A stretch of DNA of 64,000 nt, from positions 8,018 through 72,017 of the forward strand of contig NZ_JBNPXF010000015.1 in assembly GCF_050433445.1 (NCBI RefSeq). Reading direction: 5' to 3'. Under the pieces are notes generated by a model that made no database searches, had not been told where the DNA came from, and saw only the letters and a program-made list of their open reading frames with translations. The stretch comes from Kroppenstedtia sanguinis. GTDB lineage: Bacteria; Bacillota; Bacilli; Thermoactinomycetales; DSM-45169. Shown in pieces: positions 26,001-33,705 of this stretch; position 1 is the first letter of the stretch, and each line of letters begins with the position of its first letter. Both the position numbers and the translations under genes were made by a program.

Positions 26001-26636
26001 CGGGACCTGGCGATCCGGGGAGCCGGTAACCTCCTGGGCGCGGAACAGCATGGACATATCGCTACCGTCGGATTTGAGATGTATACTCAGATGTTGAAGG
26101 AAGCGATCCAAGATCAACAAGGAACAAAGGAAGAAGAGACTCAAACCGACCCGGTGATCGAATTGAATGTAGATGCCTATATCCCCTCGGACTATATCCA
26201 AGACGAAAAGCAAAAGATCGAGATCTACAAAAAAATTAGGGCGATCCGCAGTCTGGATACGGCCCGGGATCTGGAAGAGGAAATCGAGGACCGGTTTGGA
26301 GATCTGCCACGTCCGGTGCAAAATCTGCTCCGAGTGGCCCGTCTTCATGCTTATGCGATCCAATATCATATGGAAGAAATCAAACAAAATGGGTTTGATA
26401 TCGTGATCCGTCTCCATCCCGACCAGAACCAGGTGGTGGACGGGCAACGTTTGTTCCGGGTAATCCAGAATTTTCATGGTCGGATCCGCCTCTCTTCTGG
26501 GGAACGGATCGGTATCACCTTTCGTCTTAAAGGGATTCCAATGGCGGAAGGGCTGGAAATGGTGGAACAATTTCTGATACAATATGAAACGGTTCCCAAA
26601 ACGAAAGGAGCAGTTCGAAATGCAGCCAATGAATAA
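23091..26636 (+). CDS. mfd: Transcription-repair coupling factor Mfd
   Basis: At 1,181 residues it has full family length. N-terminal UvrB-like homology modules come first, then a CarD-like RNA-polymerase-interaction domain (QPGDYVVHVNHGIGRYAG), then RecG-like translocase motors with Walker A LCGDVGYGKTEVA and DEEQRFG. The C-terminal TRCF domain ends the protein. Mfd removes RNA polymerase stalled at DNA lesions and recruits UvrA. AGGAGG lies 10 nt before the TTG at 23091, chosen as start. The final codons overlap the next gene. Confidence 0.98.
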   Translation: METLLRLYQKDEEFQSTVVSLKEGLKEQMVAGLTGSARMLYVASLYRETRRPILLVTHNLNQAQKAVEDLYELLPKDQVLLYPANELMATEIALDGHETLGERVQVLSRLSKGFSGVFVVPFAGLRKLVPPAHVFAANHRTLKVGEVHPIGSLMEHLIKVGFERVEMVEKRGEFSVRGGILDVFPVTYSHPVRVEWFDDEVDSIRPFSVADQRSQNKWDQVEIPPARELFADSDSLYRAGDEVVNLLQERLSQVKDPELSQKLTEKITWEIEQLKSGALFTGIYKYISRIYPENHTLLDYLAKETVWVLDEPARIQESARQMENEEGEWQTALLQEGEFLPQLKVSHNYEDLFSRREHPRIYLSLFMRQVGGIQPQNIVQFICRGMQQFHGQMHVLKTEWDRWVKSKYRVLFLASTEERAARLERVLADYGMEVFRAGEGSPLQPGQPAIRVASLAGGFEMGGARLAVVTEGEVFTQKRRRIRRTAKLDHAEKIKDYQELQPGDYVVHVNHGIGRYAGTETLDVGGIHKDYLLIQYAGNDKLYVPIEQIDQVQKYLGSEEKTPKVYSLGGSEWSKVKNKVRSSVQDIAADLIKLYAKRQSERGYAFSPDTPYQREFDALFPYEETADQLRSIEEIKQDMEKTQPMDRLLCGDVGYGKTEVAIRAAFKATMDGKQVAVLVPTTILAQQHFETFRERFSDFPVEIRVLSRFRSRKEQRETVQGVNDGTVDIVIGTHRILSKDVQFKELGLLIVDEEQRFGVKHKEKIKKIKSNIDVLTLTATPIPRTLHMSMMGVRDLSVIETPPENRFPVQTYVLEYSAALVREAIEREMARGGQVYFLYNQVQNIDKMADQIRMLVPDARIAVAHGQMAETELEKVMLDFLDGETDVLVSTTIIETGVDIPNVNTLIIYNADKMGLSQLYQLRGRVGRSNRIAYAYFTYQRNKVLSETAEKRLQAIKEFTELGSGFKIAMRDLAIRGAGNLLGAEQHGHIATVGFEMYTQMLKEAIQDQQGTKEEETQTDPVIELNVDAYIPSDYIQDEKQKIEIYKKIRAIRSLDTARDLEEEIEDRFGDLPRPVQNLLRVARLHAYAIQYHMEEIKQNGFDIVIRLHPDQNQVVDGQRLFRVIQNFHGRIRLSSGERIGITFRLKGIPMAEGLEMVEQFLIQYETVPKTKGAVRNAANE

Positions 26637-27651
26637 ACGACTGCTTACGGTGCTGAGTGCCTTCCTAGCAGTCTCTCTGTTGGTGGTCGGTTGCGGCAGC
26701 AAGGATGACAAGGACGGACAGAAGACGGCTCAGGATGGACAAGCTACCGTCCTCCCGACGGATAGTAAGAAAGTCGTTGCCGAGTATAAAGGCGGCAAGG
26801 TGACAGAAGGGGAACTGAATACCTATCTGAACATTATGGGGCTATTTCAACCTCAGATGGCTGCCATGATGGGATCTCCTGAGGTGAAAAAGGAAGTTGT
26901 CAAAAGCTATATCGCAGAGGATATGGTCTCCCAACGAGTAAAAGATGAAAAAAAATACAAAAAGCAGGCGGACGAATCCCTGAAACAATTTGAGGAGCAG
27001 TTGAAACAGATGCCTGCCGAAGGCAAGGACAAAAAAGAGCAGGATCTGGAGGGTTACCTCAAGGAACACGGGTTTACCAAGGAACAACTAAAGGGCTTTT
27101 TGGAAAAGAACAATAAAGTGTCTGCCTACTTTGAGGATAAAGTGAATGAAAAGGATTTGAAGAAGGAATATAGCAAATCCGATAATTTCTATAATATTAA
27201 GCTGAGTCACATCCTGATCTCCACTGCTGAGGATCCGGAGGGCAAGAAGAAAAAACGCTCGGACAAGGATGCTAAGGCCTTAGCTGAAAAGGTACAGAAA
27301 GAGTTAGAGGACGGGAAGAAATTTAGTGACCTGGCGAAAAAATACTCTGATGATCCCGGCTCCAAAAAGCAGGGCGGAGACATGGAAGGAACTCCTGACC
27401 AGTGGGTTCCGGAATTTTCCAAAGCAGCGGTCAAATCCCCCATCGACAAGATCAGCGATCCGATCAAGTCCGATTACGGATACCATATTATCAAGGTGAA
27501 GGAACGGAAAAAGCTGTCTTTTGATAAAGTGAAGGAAGAGATGATGGGGCAGAAGGTGACGGAGCTGTATCAAGACTTCATCAAAGATGAGGTCAAGGTG
27601 ACCAAGCTGGACATCCCCGGGGACCAAAAGAAAAAAGAAGAGAAACAGTGA
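26620..27651 (+). CDS. Foldase lipoprotein, parvulin-type peptidyl-prolyl isomerase (PrsA/SurA-like)
   Basis: This 343-residue protein has a lipoprotein signal with lipobox LVVGC near residue 24. A SurA-like N-terminal chaperone region and a parvulin domain follow (LSHILIS, LAKKYSDDPGSKKQGGDM, SDYGYHIIKV). It should sit on the outer face of the membrane and help exported proteins fold. AAAGGAG precedes the ATG at 26620, which overlaps the end of mfd by 17 bp. The mature protein is very lysine-rich. It may be one of several PrsA paralogues, so I give no symbol. Confidence 0.93.
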   Translation: MQPMNKRLLTVLSAFLAVSLLVVGCGSKDDKDGQKTAQDGQATVLPTDSKKVVAEYKGGKVTEGELNTYLNIMGLFQPQMAAMMGSPEVKKEVVKSYIAEDMVSQRVKDEKKYKKQADESLKQFEEQLKQMPAEGKDKKEQDLEGYLKEHGFTKEQLKGFLEKNNKVSAYFEDKVNEKDLKKEYSKSDNFYNIKLSHILISTAEDPEGKKKKRSDKDAKALAEKVQKELEDGKKFSDLAKKYSDDPGSKKQGGDMEGTPDQWVPEFSKAAVKSPIDKISDPIKSDYGYHIIKVKERKKLSFDKVKEEMMGQKVTELYQDFIKDEVKVTKLDIPGDQKKKEEKQ

Positions 27652-27676
27652 CAGGGCGCGATGCCCTGTCTTTTTT
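27650..27676 (+). terminator. Terminator after the foldase gene
   Basis: GACAGGGC and GCCCTGTC pair around a 5-nt loop and are followed by TTTTTT. Confidence 0.92.
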
Positions 27677-27690
27677 ACGGAATTCAATCA

Positions 27691-27720
27691 GCATAATAAT
27701 ATGGTAAGGGATGAATACTA
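27691..27720 (+). promoter_or_regulatory. Sigma-G-like promoter of spoVT
   Basis: GCATA (27691-27695) and AATACTA (27714-27720), 18 bp apart, fit the sigma-G consensus. spoVT is sigma-G-dependent in B. subtilis. Confidence 0.65.
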
Positions 27721-27801
27721 TGGGCGTATCCATCGGCAGAGCAGGAAAGAGACGCGGCCTGATTCGGAGCAAATTATCGTGAAAGTGAGGCAACCAGACC
27801 C

Positions 27802-28344
27802 ATGAAGGCAACCGGCATCGTACGTCGGATCGACGATCTCGGACGGGTCGTGATTCCCAAGGAGATTCGCCGAACCCTTCGCATCCGTGAGGGAGACCCA
27901 CTGGAAATTTTCGTCGATCGAGACGGTGAAGTGATTCTGAAGAAATATTCCCCGATCGGGGAGTTGGGGGACTTTGCCAAGGAATACGCAGAGGCTTTGT
28001 TTGAGAGCATTCAGCATATCACCTTGATTTGTGATCGGGACTCGGTGATTGCCGTCGCTGGAGCTTCCAAAAAAGAATATCTGGAAAAGCCCATTGGGGG
28101 TGTGGTGGAGACCTCTATGGATCAACGGAGGCCTCAACAGGAAACCACTCCCACGCGAGTGGAGTTGATCCAGGATTCGCCAGAGGAGTATGAATCCTAC
28201 GTGATTGTTCCCATCAATGCAGGGGGAGACCCGATTGGTGCTGTGATTCTCCTGTCCAAAGAGGAAGGAAACAAGATGGGGGAGTTGGAATTGAAACTGG
28301 CCTCCACAGCCGCCTCCTTTCTGGGAAAGCAGATGGAGCAATAG
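27802..28344 (+). CDS. spoVT: Stage V sporulation protein T
   Basis: This 180-residue regulator has an AbrB-type swapped-hairpin N-terminus (KATGIVRRIDDLGRVVIPKE) and a C-terminal GAF-like domain (ITLICDRDSVIAVAGASKKEYL, YVIVPINAGGDPIGAVILLS). It modulates sigma-G-dependent genes late in the forespore. The full 180-residue length is conserved. It is monocistronic, with a sigma-G-like promoter before it and a terminator after it. Confidence 0.98.
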   Translation: MKATGIVRRIDDLGRVVIPKEIRRTLRIREGDPLEIFVDRDGEVILKKYSPIGELGDFAKEYAEALFESIQHITLICDRDSVIAVAGASKKEYLEKPIGGVVETSMDQRRPQQETTPTRVELIQDSPEEYESYVIVPINAGGDPIGAVILLSKEEGNKMGELELKLASTAASFLGKQMEQ

Positions 28345-28378
28345 TTCTGTGGAGAGGAAAATATCAATATGATCTGGG

Positions 28379-28401
28379 GCAGGCGGAATGCCTGCTTTTT
28401 T
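28379..28401 (+). terminator. spoVT terminator
   Basis: GCAGGC and GCCTGC with a 5-nt loop, followed by TTTTTT. Confidence 0.85.
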
Positions 28402-28541
28402 CCGCTTGGAGATGAATCGGACCTTCTGGATGTTGTATTATTTAAATGTGTTGAGAATGGTTGAGGGGTCAGATGAGGGCCCCTGGGTACCCCCTCGACC
28501 GATTTACCACCTTCTCAGAGGTAGAGTAGAGAAAGGGGGAC

Positions 28542-30167
28542 ATGATGGAGCAGGGGAAACAGTCTTTTATGAAAGGGGCTGCCATCTTGGCAGTCGCCGC
28601 TTTTATCACTAAGCTCCTCGGAGCCATCTATAAGATCCCTTATCAGAATATCACCGGCAATGAAGGGATGTTCGTCTATCAACAAGTGTATCCCCTGTAC
28701 AGCACCTTGTTGACCGTGGCGACTGCCGGTTTTCCCATCGCGGTCTCCAAACTGGTGTCGGAACGACTGGCTTGGGGGGATGAAGAGGGAGCCCAGCGAA
28801 TTTTTCGTGTCACTTCGGTGATTCTGAGCCTGTCAGGACTGGTTATGTTTTTTCTCCTGTATGGGGGCGCTCCGGTTGTGGCGGGGTGGATGGGCAGTCG
28901 GGAACTGCTCACCTTGCCGATTCAAGCTGTCTCTACCGCATTGTTAGTGGTTCCGATCATGTCGGTGATCCGGGGTTATTTTCAGGGACGTCATAATATG
29001 ACCCCGACTGCTGTATCACAAGTGGTGGAGCAAGGGGTTCGAGTGGTAACCATCCTTACACTGGCCTGGTGGTTCACAGCGGAGGGTTACGGAGTGGTCT
29101 TTGCCGGTACTGGTGCAGTATTCGGAGCATTTACCGGTGCGGTGGCGGGACTGCTGGTGCTGTTGTTTTATTGGCATCGCAGCCGGAAGCGGATGGACAA
29201 GATCCCTTCCTCTCATTCCTCCGTTTCTCGGGAATCCCCAAGAAATCTGGTGCGGCGTCTGGTGGTGCTGTCTATCCCCATCTCCTTGGGTGCGTTAGTA
29301 CTGCCCCTTTTCTCGCTGGCGGATTCTTTTACTGTCGCCAATTTATTGGAGGCGGGGGGGTGGAGCTCAACTCAAGCGGTGGAATGGAAGGGGATCTATG
29401 ACCGGGGGCAACCTTTGATCCAGTTTGCCTCTTTTTTTGCCACGGCCCTGTCCTTGTCCATTGTGCCGGTGATCGCCGAAGCACATACTTTGCGAAACAA
29501 GAGAAAAATTGCCGATCGGTCGGCGTTGGCGCTCCGCTTGACCTTACTCATGGGTCTGCCCGCTTCTCTCGGACTTGCCTTAGTGGCTTATCCTACCAAT
29601 GTGATGCTTTACAAGGACGGTGCCGGTTCGGAAGCATTGGCGATCCTGGCAATGACCACTCTCTTTTCTACGCTGACCATGACCTCCGCTGGCATCCTTC
29701 AGGGGATGGACCGGGTGGGGTTGCCCGCCTGTCACCTGGGTATCGGAATCGGAGTGAAGCTGGTGGGGAATGCACTGCTGATTCCAGCGTTGGATATCCG
29801 GGGAGCCGCCCTGGCTACGGTTCTGGGTTATGCCTCCGCCGCTCTACTCAACCTGTGGGCCATCCGCAGACGGGTCGGTTTCCTGTTCAGACTGGGATCG
29901 GCAAAGGTTCCGCTACTTTTGACCATGTTGGTTATGGGGATTGTGGTCTGGGGGGTGGTAGCGGGAATCGAGTGGTTGACGGCGGGGTGGAATCCCCGTT
30001 TGTCCATGACTGTGACTGCTCTGGCGGGTGTGCTAACAGGAGCGGCGGTATATGGAGTGGCGTTGCCTGGATTGGGCGTGGTTCGACGTCAGGACTTGGA
30101 GCGGGTTCCTAAAGTCGGCGGCAAATTGATTCCTTGGATGGAGAGGTTTCATTTACTGAAATCATAA
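28542..30167 (+). CDS. Polysaccharide-flippase family membrane protein (SpoVB/YabM-like)
   Basis: This protein of about 541 residues has 12-14 hydrophobic segments and the MATE/MOP-type N-terminus (KGAAILAVAAFITKLLGAIYKIPYQ). Relatives include SpoVB, YabM/MurJ-like and other lipid-linked oligosaccharide flippases. At this locus B. subtilis has yabM, and the context between spoVT and yabN is the same. The substrate is likely a lipid-linked cell-wall or spore-cortex precursor, but this is not proven by sequence. AAAGGGGG precedes two consecutive ATGs (28542 and 28545), and the second has the better spacing. Confidence 0.9.
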   Translation: MMEQGKQSFMKGAAILAVAAFITKLLGAIYKIPYQNITGNEGMFVYQQVYPLYSTLLTVATAGFPIAVSKLVSERLAWGDEEGAQRIFRVTSVILSLSGLVMFFLLYGGAPVVAGWMGSRELLTLPIQAVSTALLVVPIMSVIRGYFQGRHNMTPTAVSQVVEQGVRVVTILTLAWWFTAEGYGVVFAGTGAVFGAFTGAVAGLLVLLFYWHRSRKRMDKIPSSHSSVSRESPRNLVRRLVVLSIPISLGALVLPLFSLADSFTVANLLEAGGWSSTQAVEWKGIYDRGQPLIQFASFFATALSLSIVPVIAEAHTLRNKRKIADRSALALRLTLLMGLPASLGLALVAYPTNVMLYKDGAGSEALAILAMTTLFSTLTMTSAGILQGMDRVGLPACHLGIGIGVKLVGNALLIPALDIRGAALATVLGYASAALLNLWAIRRRVGFLFRLGSAKVPLLLTMLVMGIVVWGVVAGIEWLTAGWNPRLSMTVTALAGVLTGAAVYGVALPGLGVVRRQDLERVPKVGGKLIPWMERFHLLKS

Positions 30168-30184
30168 TCAGGGGGTGATCCGGG

Positions 30185-31651
30185 TTGGGAAAAATCACAG
30201 TGGTCGGTCTCGGGCCGGGAGATGAGGAAGGGCTTTCCCTAGGGGTATTTCGCTTGCTTAGCCAAGCGGAAGATCTATGGTTGCGAACGGGGAGGCACCC
30301 TGTCGTCTCCTGGCTGAAAAATGAGGGGATCTCCTACCGAACTTTTGATTCTGTCTATGAACAGCAGACGGATTTCCCTAGTGTTTATCGAGAGATTGCC
30401 GATCAGTTGTTTGCGAGAGCTCAAGAAGGGAATGTCGTTTATGCGGTCCCCGGCCACCCGATGGTGGCGGAAAAAACAGTGGAGATTCTCCGGCTGGAAG
30501 AGGAACAACATGGGGTTTCGGTGGAGGTGAAAGGGGGCGCCAGCTTTCTGGATGCCGCCTTCACCTGTGTCGGAGTGGACCCGGTGGAAGGCTTTCTCCT
30601 CCTGGATGGAACCGCCCTGGAAGCCAGTGCAATCCACCCCCGTGTGCATCAGCTGATCACCCAGGTTTACGATCGGAGGGTCGCCTCAGAGGTGAAACTG
30701 ACACTGATGGAGGTTTATCCCGATGAGACGCCTGTGACGGTGGTGACAGCGGCGGGGGTGTCCGGGCAGGAGCATGTAGAGGAAATTCCTCTTTATCTTC
30801 TCGATCGGGAAGAACGGTTTGGCAATCTGAGTACGATTTATATCCCTCCCTCATCGGATCCGGATGTCCTGCACCGGCAATTCTCTACGCTCGTGGAGAT
30901 TATTGCCTATCTCCGCTCTCCCGAGGGATGTCCTTGGGATCAGAAGCAGACCCATGAAAGTCTCCGGCCCTATCTGCTGGAAGAAGCTTATGAATTTCTG
31001 GAAGCCGTTGCTGCAGGGGACCCAGAGGGGATGGCGGATGAACTGGGGGATGTGTTACTGCAGGTCCTTCTTCACGCTCAGATCGCATCGGAAACCGGAG
31101 AGTTTGCGATTGGGGATGTGACAAAAAATCTGGCAGACAAAATGATTCGACGCCATCCTCATGTGTTCGGGGAGGAGTCAGCGGAAGATGAGACGGATGT
31201 AAAACAGAAATGGGAAGAGATCAAGGCCCAGGAACGAGGTGGGGAGGAACGATCCCTGTTGGAAGGAGTCCCAGAGGTTTTCCCGGCGCTGGAACGTGCC
31301 CTCAAGTTACAGAAAAAGGCGGCCAGAGTTGGCTTTGACTGGGATAGCGCAGCAGAGGTGGGGGAGAAGGTCGAGGAGGAACTGGCAGAGGTGTTAGCGG
31401 CGGCTCCCGGGGAACGGGAGGAGGAAGTGGGGGATCTCTTCTTCACAGTGGTCTCCCTGGCCCGATTCCTCCAAGTCGATCCGGAACAGGCTCTGCTGGA
31501 GGCCTGTCGCAAGTTTGTTCGCCGTTTCCATCATATCGAGGCCGAGGCCCGTCGCATGGGCCGTCCAGTGGAAGACTTTTCCCTGACGCAACTGGATGCC
31601 TGGTGGGAGCAGGCCAAAGAAGCAGAGGGGCGAGGACCGAGGAATATTTGA
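30185..31651 (+). CDS. yabN: Tetrapyrrole methylase/MazG pyrophosphohydrolase fusion (YabN)
   Basis: This 488-residue two-domain protein begins with a tetrapyrrole-methylase-like domain (ITVVGLGPGDEEGL, VVYAVPGHPMVAEK; residues 1-220). A MazG nucleoside-triphosphate pyrophosphohydrolase follows, with metal-binding acids in LLEEAYEFLEAV and MADELGDVLLQVLLHAQ. MazG enzymes hydrolyse (d)NTPs, including abnormal ones. The substrate of the methylase-like part is unknown. The fusion and its place downstream of yabM match B. subtilis. The start is the TTG at 30185, after AGGGGGTGATCC. Confidence 0.95.
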   Translation: MGKITVVGLGPGDEEGLSLGVFRLLSQAEDLWLRTGRHPVVSWLKNEGISYRTFDSVYEQQTDFPSVYREIADQLFARAQEGNVVYAVPGHPMVAEKTVEILRLEEEQHGVSVEVKGGASFLDAAFTCVGVDPVEGFLLLDGTALEASAIHPRVHQLITQVYDRRVASEVKLTLMEVYPDETPVTVVTAAGVSGQEHVEEIPLYLLDREERFGNLSTIYIPPSSDPDVLHRQFSTLVEIIAYLRSPEGCPWDQKQTHESLRPYLLEEAYEFLEAVAAGDPEGMADELGDVLLQVLLHAQIASETGEFAIGDVTKNLADKMIRRHPHVFGEESAEDETDVKQKWEEIKAQERGGEERSLLEGVPEVFPALERALKLQKKAARVGFDWDSAAEVGEKVEEELAEVLAAAPGEREEEVGDLFFTVVSLARFLQVDPEQALLEACRKFVRRFHHIEAEARRMGRPVEDFSLTQLDAWWEQAKEAEGRGPRNI

Positions 31652-31729
31652 ATGAATCGCGTATAGGGGCAGGAGTTTCACCTTTTTCCCAGAAAGTATA
31701 ATCCACACTGGTCTGAAGGAGGATTCCAA

Positions 31730-32002
31730 ATGAATAAAAATGATCTGATCCACAGCATTGCGCAAAAAAGTGGAATGACCAAAAAAGACGTGGAAGTCGT
31801 TGTTAACGGATTTTTAGAGGAAGTGACCGACGCCCTGGGTTCCGGGGAAAAAGTTCAGTTGATCGGCTTTGGCACCTTTGAAACCCGCAAGCGGTCCAGT
31901 CGCAGTGGCCGCAATCCCCAGACCGGAGCCGCCATCGAGATCCCTGAGTCCACTGTGCCGGCTTTTAAGGCGGGAACCCGGCTGAAGGAAGCGGTCAAAT
32001 AA
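31730..32002 (+). CDS. hup: HU-family DNA-binding protein
   Basis: This 90-residue histone-like protein shows the HU signature (MNKNDLIHSIAQKSGMTKKD, GFGTFETRKRSSRSGRNPQTG) with the DNA-grasping arm and conserved proline. It bends DNA and compacts the nucleoid. GAAGGAGG precedes the ATG. rqcP begins 2 bp after its stop. Confidence 0.97.
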   Translation: MNKNDLIHSIAQKSGMTKKDVEVVVNGFLEEVTDALGSGEKVQLIGFGTFETRKRSSRSGRNPQTGAAIEIPESTVPAFKAGTRLKEAVK

Positions 32003-32003
32003 C

Positions 32004-32282
32004 ATGCGTCTGGATAAGTTTCTTAAAGTGTCTCGTTTAGTCAAGCGGCGGACCTTGGCCAAAGAAGTATGCGATCAGGGGCGGGTGGAAGTGAACGGAA
32101 AGCCAGCCAAAGCGGGAACGGTTCTGGTGGCGGGGGATGAGGTGGCTATCCGCTTCGGCCATCAGTCCCTTCGAGTACGAGTAGAATCCTTGAAAGAGAC
32201 CACCCGGAAGTCGGAAGCAGATGAGTTGTATACGGTACTGGAGAGAGTTTCAGATAGTGGGGCCGGTCATACCGGTTCCTGA
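32004..32282 (+). CDS. rqcP: Ribosome-associated quality control protein RqcP (YabO, S4 domain)
   Basis: This 92-residue protein is essentially one S4 RNA-binding domain (MRLDKFLKVSRLVKRRTLA, DQGRVEVNGKPAKAGT). RqcP acts with RqcH to add alanine tails to nascent chains stuck on 50S subunits. It follows hup almost without a gap, the same arrangement as yabO in B. subtilis. Confidence 0.93.
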   Translation: MRLDKFLKVSRLVKRRTLAKEVCDQGRVEVNGKPAKAGTVLVAGDEVAIRFGHQSLRVRVESLKETTRKSEADELYTVLERVSDSGAGHTGS

Positions 32283-32338
32283 GCGGGAGCAGTTCTAATC
32301 CTTGTCCTCCGTCATACCATGTATCGTAAAGGGGGTAC

Positions 32339-32641
32339 ATGCCAATGGCGGAGGAATTGTATCTGTCTGGTACGGCCCATCACGAAGTGGTGCTGGTCGA
32401 CCGGAACACCCTGGATGTGACTGGCGTTACAGGTGTGGATAGCTTCGATAGCGAGGAGTTCCTGCTACAGACGGAGTGCGGCTATCTCGGGATTCGGGGG
32501 ACCAATCTCCATATCAAAAACCTGGACTTGGAACAGGGGAAAGTGACGATTGAAGGGGATTTTTATGAGATGAGCTACCTGGATGATGGACATCACCGGT
32601 CCGAACGGGGCAAAAGCTTGATGGGCAGGTTATTCCGGTGA
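32339..32641 (+). CDS. yabP: Sporulation protein YabP
   Basis: This 100-residue protein matches the YabP/YqfC family (NTLDVTGVTGVDSFDSEEFLL, GYLGIRGTNLHIKNLDLEQG). YabP is made in the mother cell and is needed for normal sporulation. ATG 32339 follows AAAGGGGG. Its stop overlaps the start of yabQ by one base (TGATG). Confidence 0.93.
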   Translation: MPMAEELYLSGTAHHEVVLVDRNTLDVTGVTGVDSFDSEEFLLQTECGYLGIRGTNLHIKNLDLEQGKVTIEGDFYEMSYLDDGHHRSERGKSLMGRLFR

Positions 32642-33225
32642 TGCTTCAAACCCAGTGGCTCACCCTCGGCCTCATGTTGGGGTCGGGCTGGCTGATGGGG
32701 TTCATGCTGGACTTGTACCGGGTCCTCTCCCGCCGGTTTCGGCTGGGAGGATGGGCCGTCTCTCTGGTGGATTTGCTCTACTGGGCCGTTTCGGCAGGAC
32801 TCGTCTTTTCTCTTCTGATGTGGAGTAATTGGGGAGAACTCCGTTTTTATATCTTTGCCGCGATCCTCATCGGTTGGTTGGCCTACCACACTTGGTTTGA
32901 AAGTGCGGCCAGGCGTGGGATTGAATGGGGCGTCCATGCTGTGGAACAGATCCTCCGCTTTTTTCTGCGGTTGTTTCTGATGCTGGTATGGCGTCCGGTG
33001 GTTGCGGTAGGGGTTCTGCTGAAGAAATTGTTGGTCCTGGGATTCCGCGTGCTCCTATGGATCTTGCGGATTCCACTCTGGATACTCTCTCCCTTGGGTC
33101 GATGGTTGCAACCGATCGTAGCCCCTTGGGCCCGCCGATTGGAACCGATTTTTCGGCCTGTTGTCCAATTTTCCCGCACGATCCAGGGGTGGTTTTCGGG
33201 AAAAGGTAAGGATGATGAGGAGTAG
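32641..33225 (+). CDS. yabQ: Spore cortex biosynthesis protein YabQ
   Basis: This protein of about 194 residues has several N-terminal membrane helices (GLMLGSGWLMGFMLDLYRVLSR without the final residues is the family hallmark region; hydrophobic to about residue 80). A long amphipathic, arginine- and tryptophan-rich tail follows. YabQ localises to the outer forespore membrane and is needed for the cortex. I chose the ATG at 32641, overlapping the yabP stop. A GTG one codon earlier is possible. Confidence 0.9.
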   Translation: MLQTQWLTLGLMLGSGWLMGFMLDLYRVLSRRFRLGGWAVSLVDLLYWAVSAGLVFSLLMWSNWGELRFYIFAAILIGWLAYHTWFESAARRGIEWGVHAVEQILRFFLRLFLMLVWRPVVAVGVLLKKLLVLGFRVLLWILRIPLWILSPLGRWLQPIVAPWARRLEPIFRPVVQFSRTIQGWFSGKGKDDEE

Positions 33226-33271
33226 CTGACCTCTACTGATATCGTGCGGTATAGAAAAGGGATGGATTCAG

Positions 33272-33649
33272 ATGAATTACAGAGGGTCAAAGGAGAATGT
33301 GGTTTCTCTCCACTCCACCCCATCTGCTCCGTCGACTCCCCCCTCTTCCTCCCGGCGCCCTCCTCTACCGCGCCGAGTTCGCCTGCGTCGGCGAATCTGG
33401 CTGGTCTTGATGCTCATTTTCTTCCTGTGGAGTGGAAGCGAATGGATCATTCAGACTCAGGCGGTTCACTCGAAGGAGGCGGCCTTGGCGGAGAAAAGGC
33501 GGGAGCTGGATTCATTAGAGAAGGAGCGGAAGGGGTTGAAGCAGGAGATCCGCCGGCTTCAGGATGAGGACTATCTGTTCGAGCTGGCGCGAAAGATGGG
33601 GTATGGCAAGCCGGGTGAGGAAATACTGGATGTGTCGGATCTCCAATAA
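33272..33649 (+). CDS. divIC: Septum formation initiator DivIC (FtsB-like)
   Basis: This 125-residue protein has a proline/serine-rich cytoplasmic N-terminus and one membrane helix (about residues 42-60). A short coiled coil follows (KRRELDSLEKERKGLKQEIRR without its last residues), ending in the YLFELARKMGYGKPGE motif of the DivIC/FtsB family. It bridges divisome components with FtsL and DivIB. The site after yabQ is conserved. Confidence 0.93.
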   Translation: MNYRGSKENVVSLHSTPSAPSTPPSSSRRPPLPRRVRLRRRIWLVLMLIFFLWSGSEWIIQTQAVHSKEAALAEKRRELDSLEKERKGLKQEIRRLQDEDYLFELARKMGYGKPGEEILDVSDLQ

Positions 33650-33653
33650 ATGT

Positions 33654-33688
33654 ACAAGCTGTCTGCTCTGATGCAGATGGCTTGTTTT
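33654..33688 (+). terminator. divIC terminator
   Basis: ACAAGCTGTCTGC and GCAGATGGCTTGT form the stem, followed by TTTT. It separates divIC from the converging potassium transporter gene. Confidence 0.8.
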
Positions 33689-33705
33689 CGGTTATCAGAC
33701 CTTCT

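Noticed and set aside
25479..26711. 410-codon open frame on the minus strand inside mfd
   Set aside because: It lies wholly opposite a certain gene, lacks a ribosome-binding site and resembles no family. It arises from the codon bias of mfd.
32293..32320. Sigma-E promoter before yabP
   Set aside because: CATACCAT fits the -10 only partly and no good -35 lies at the right distance.
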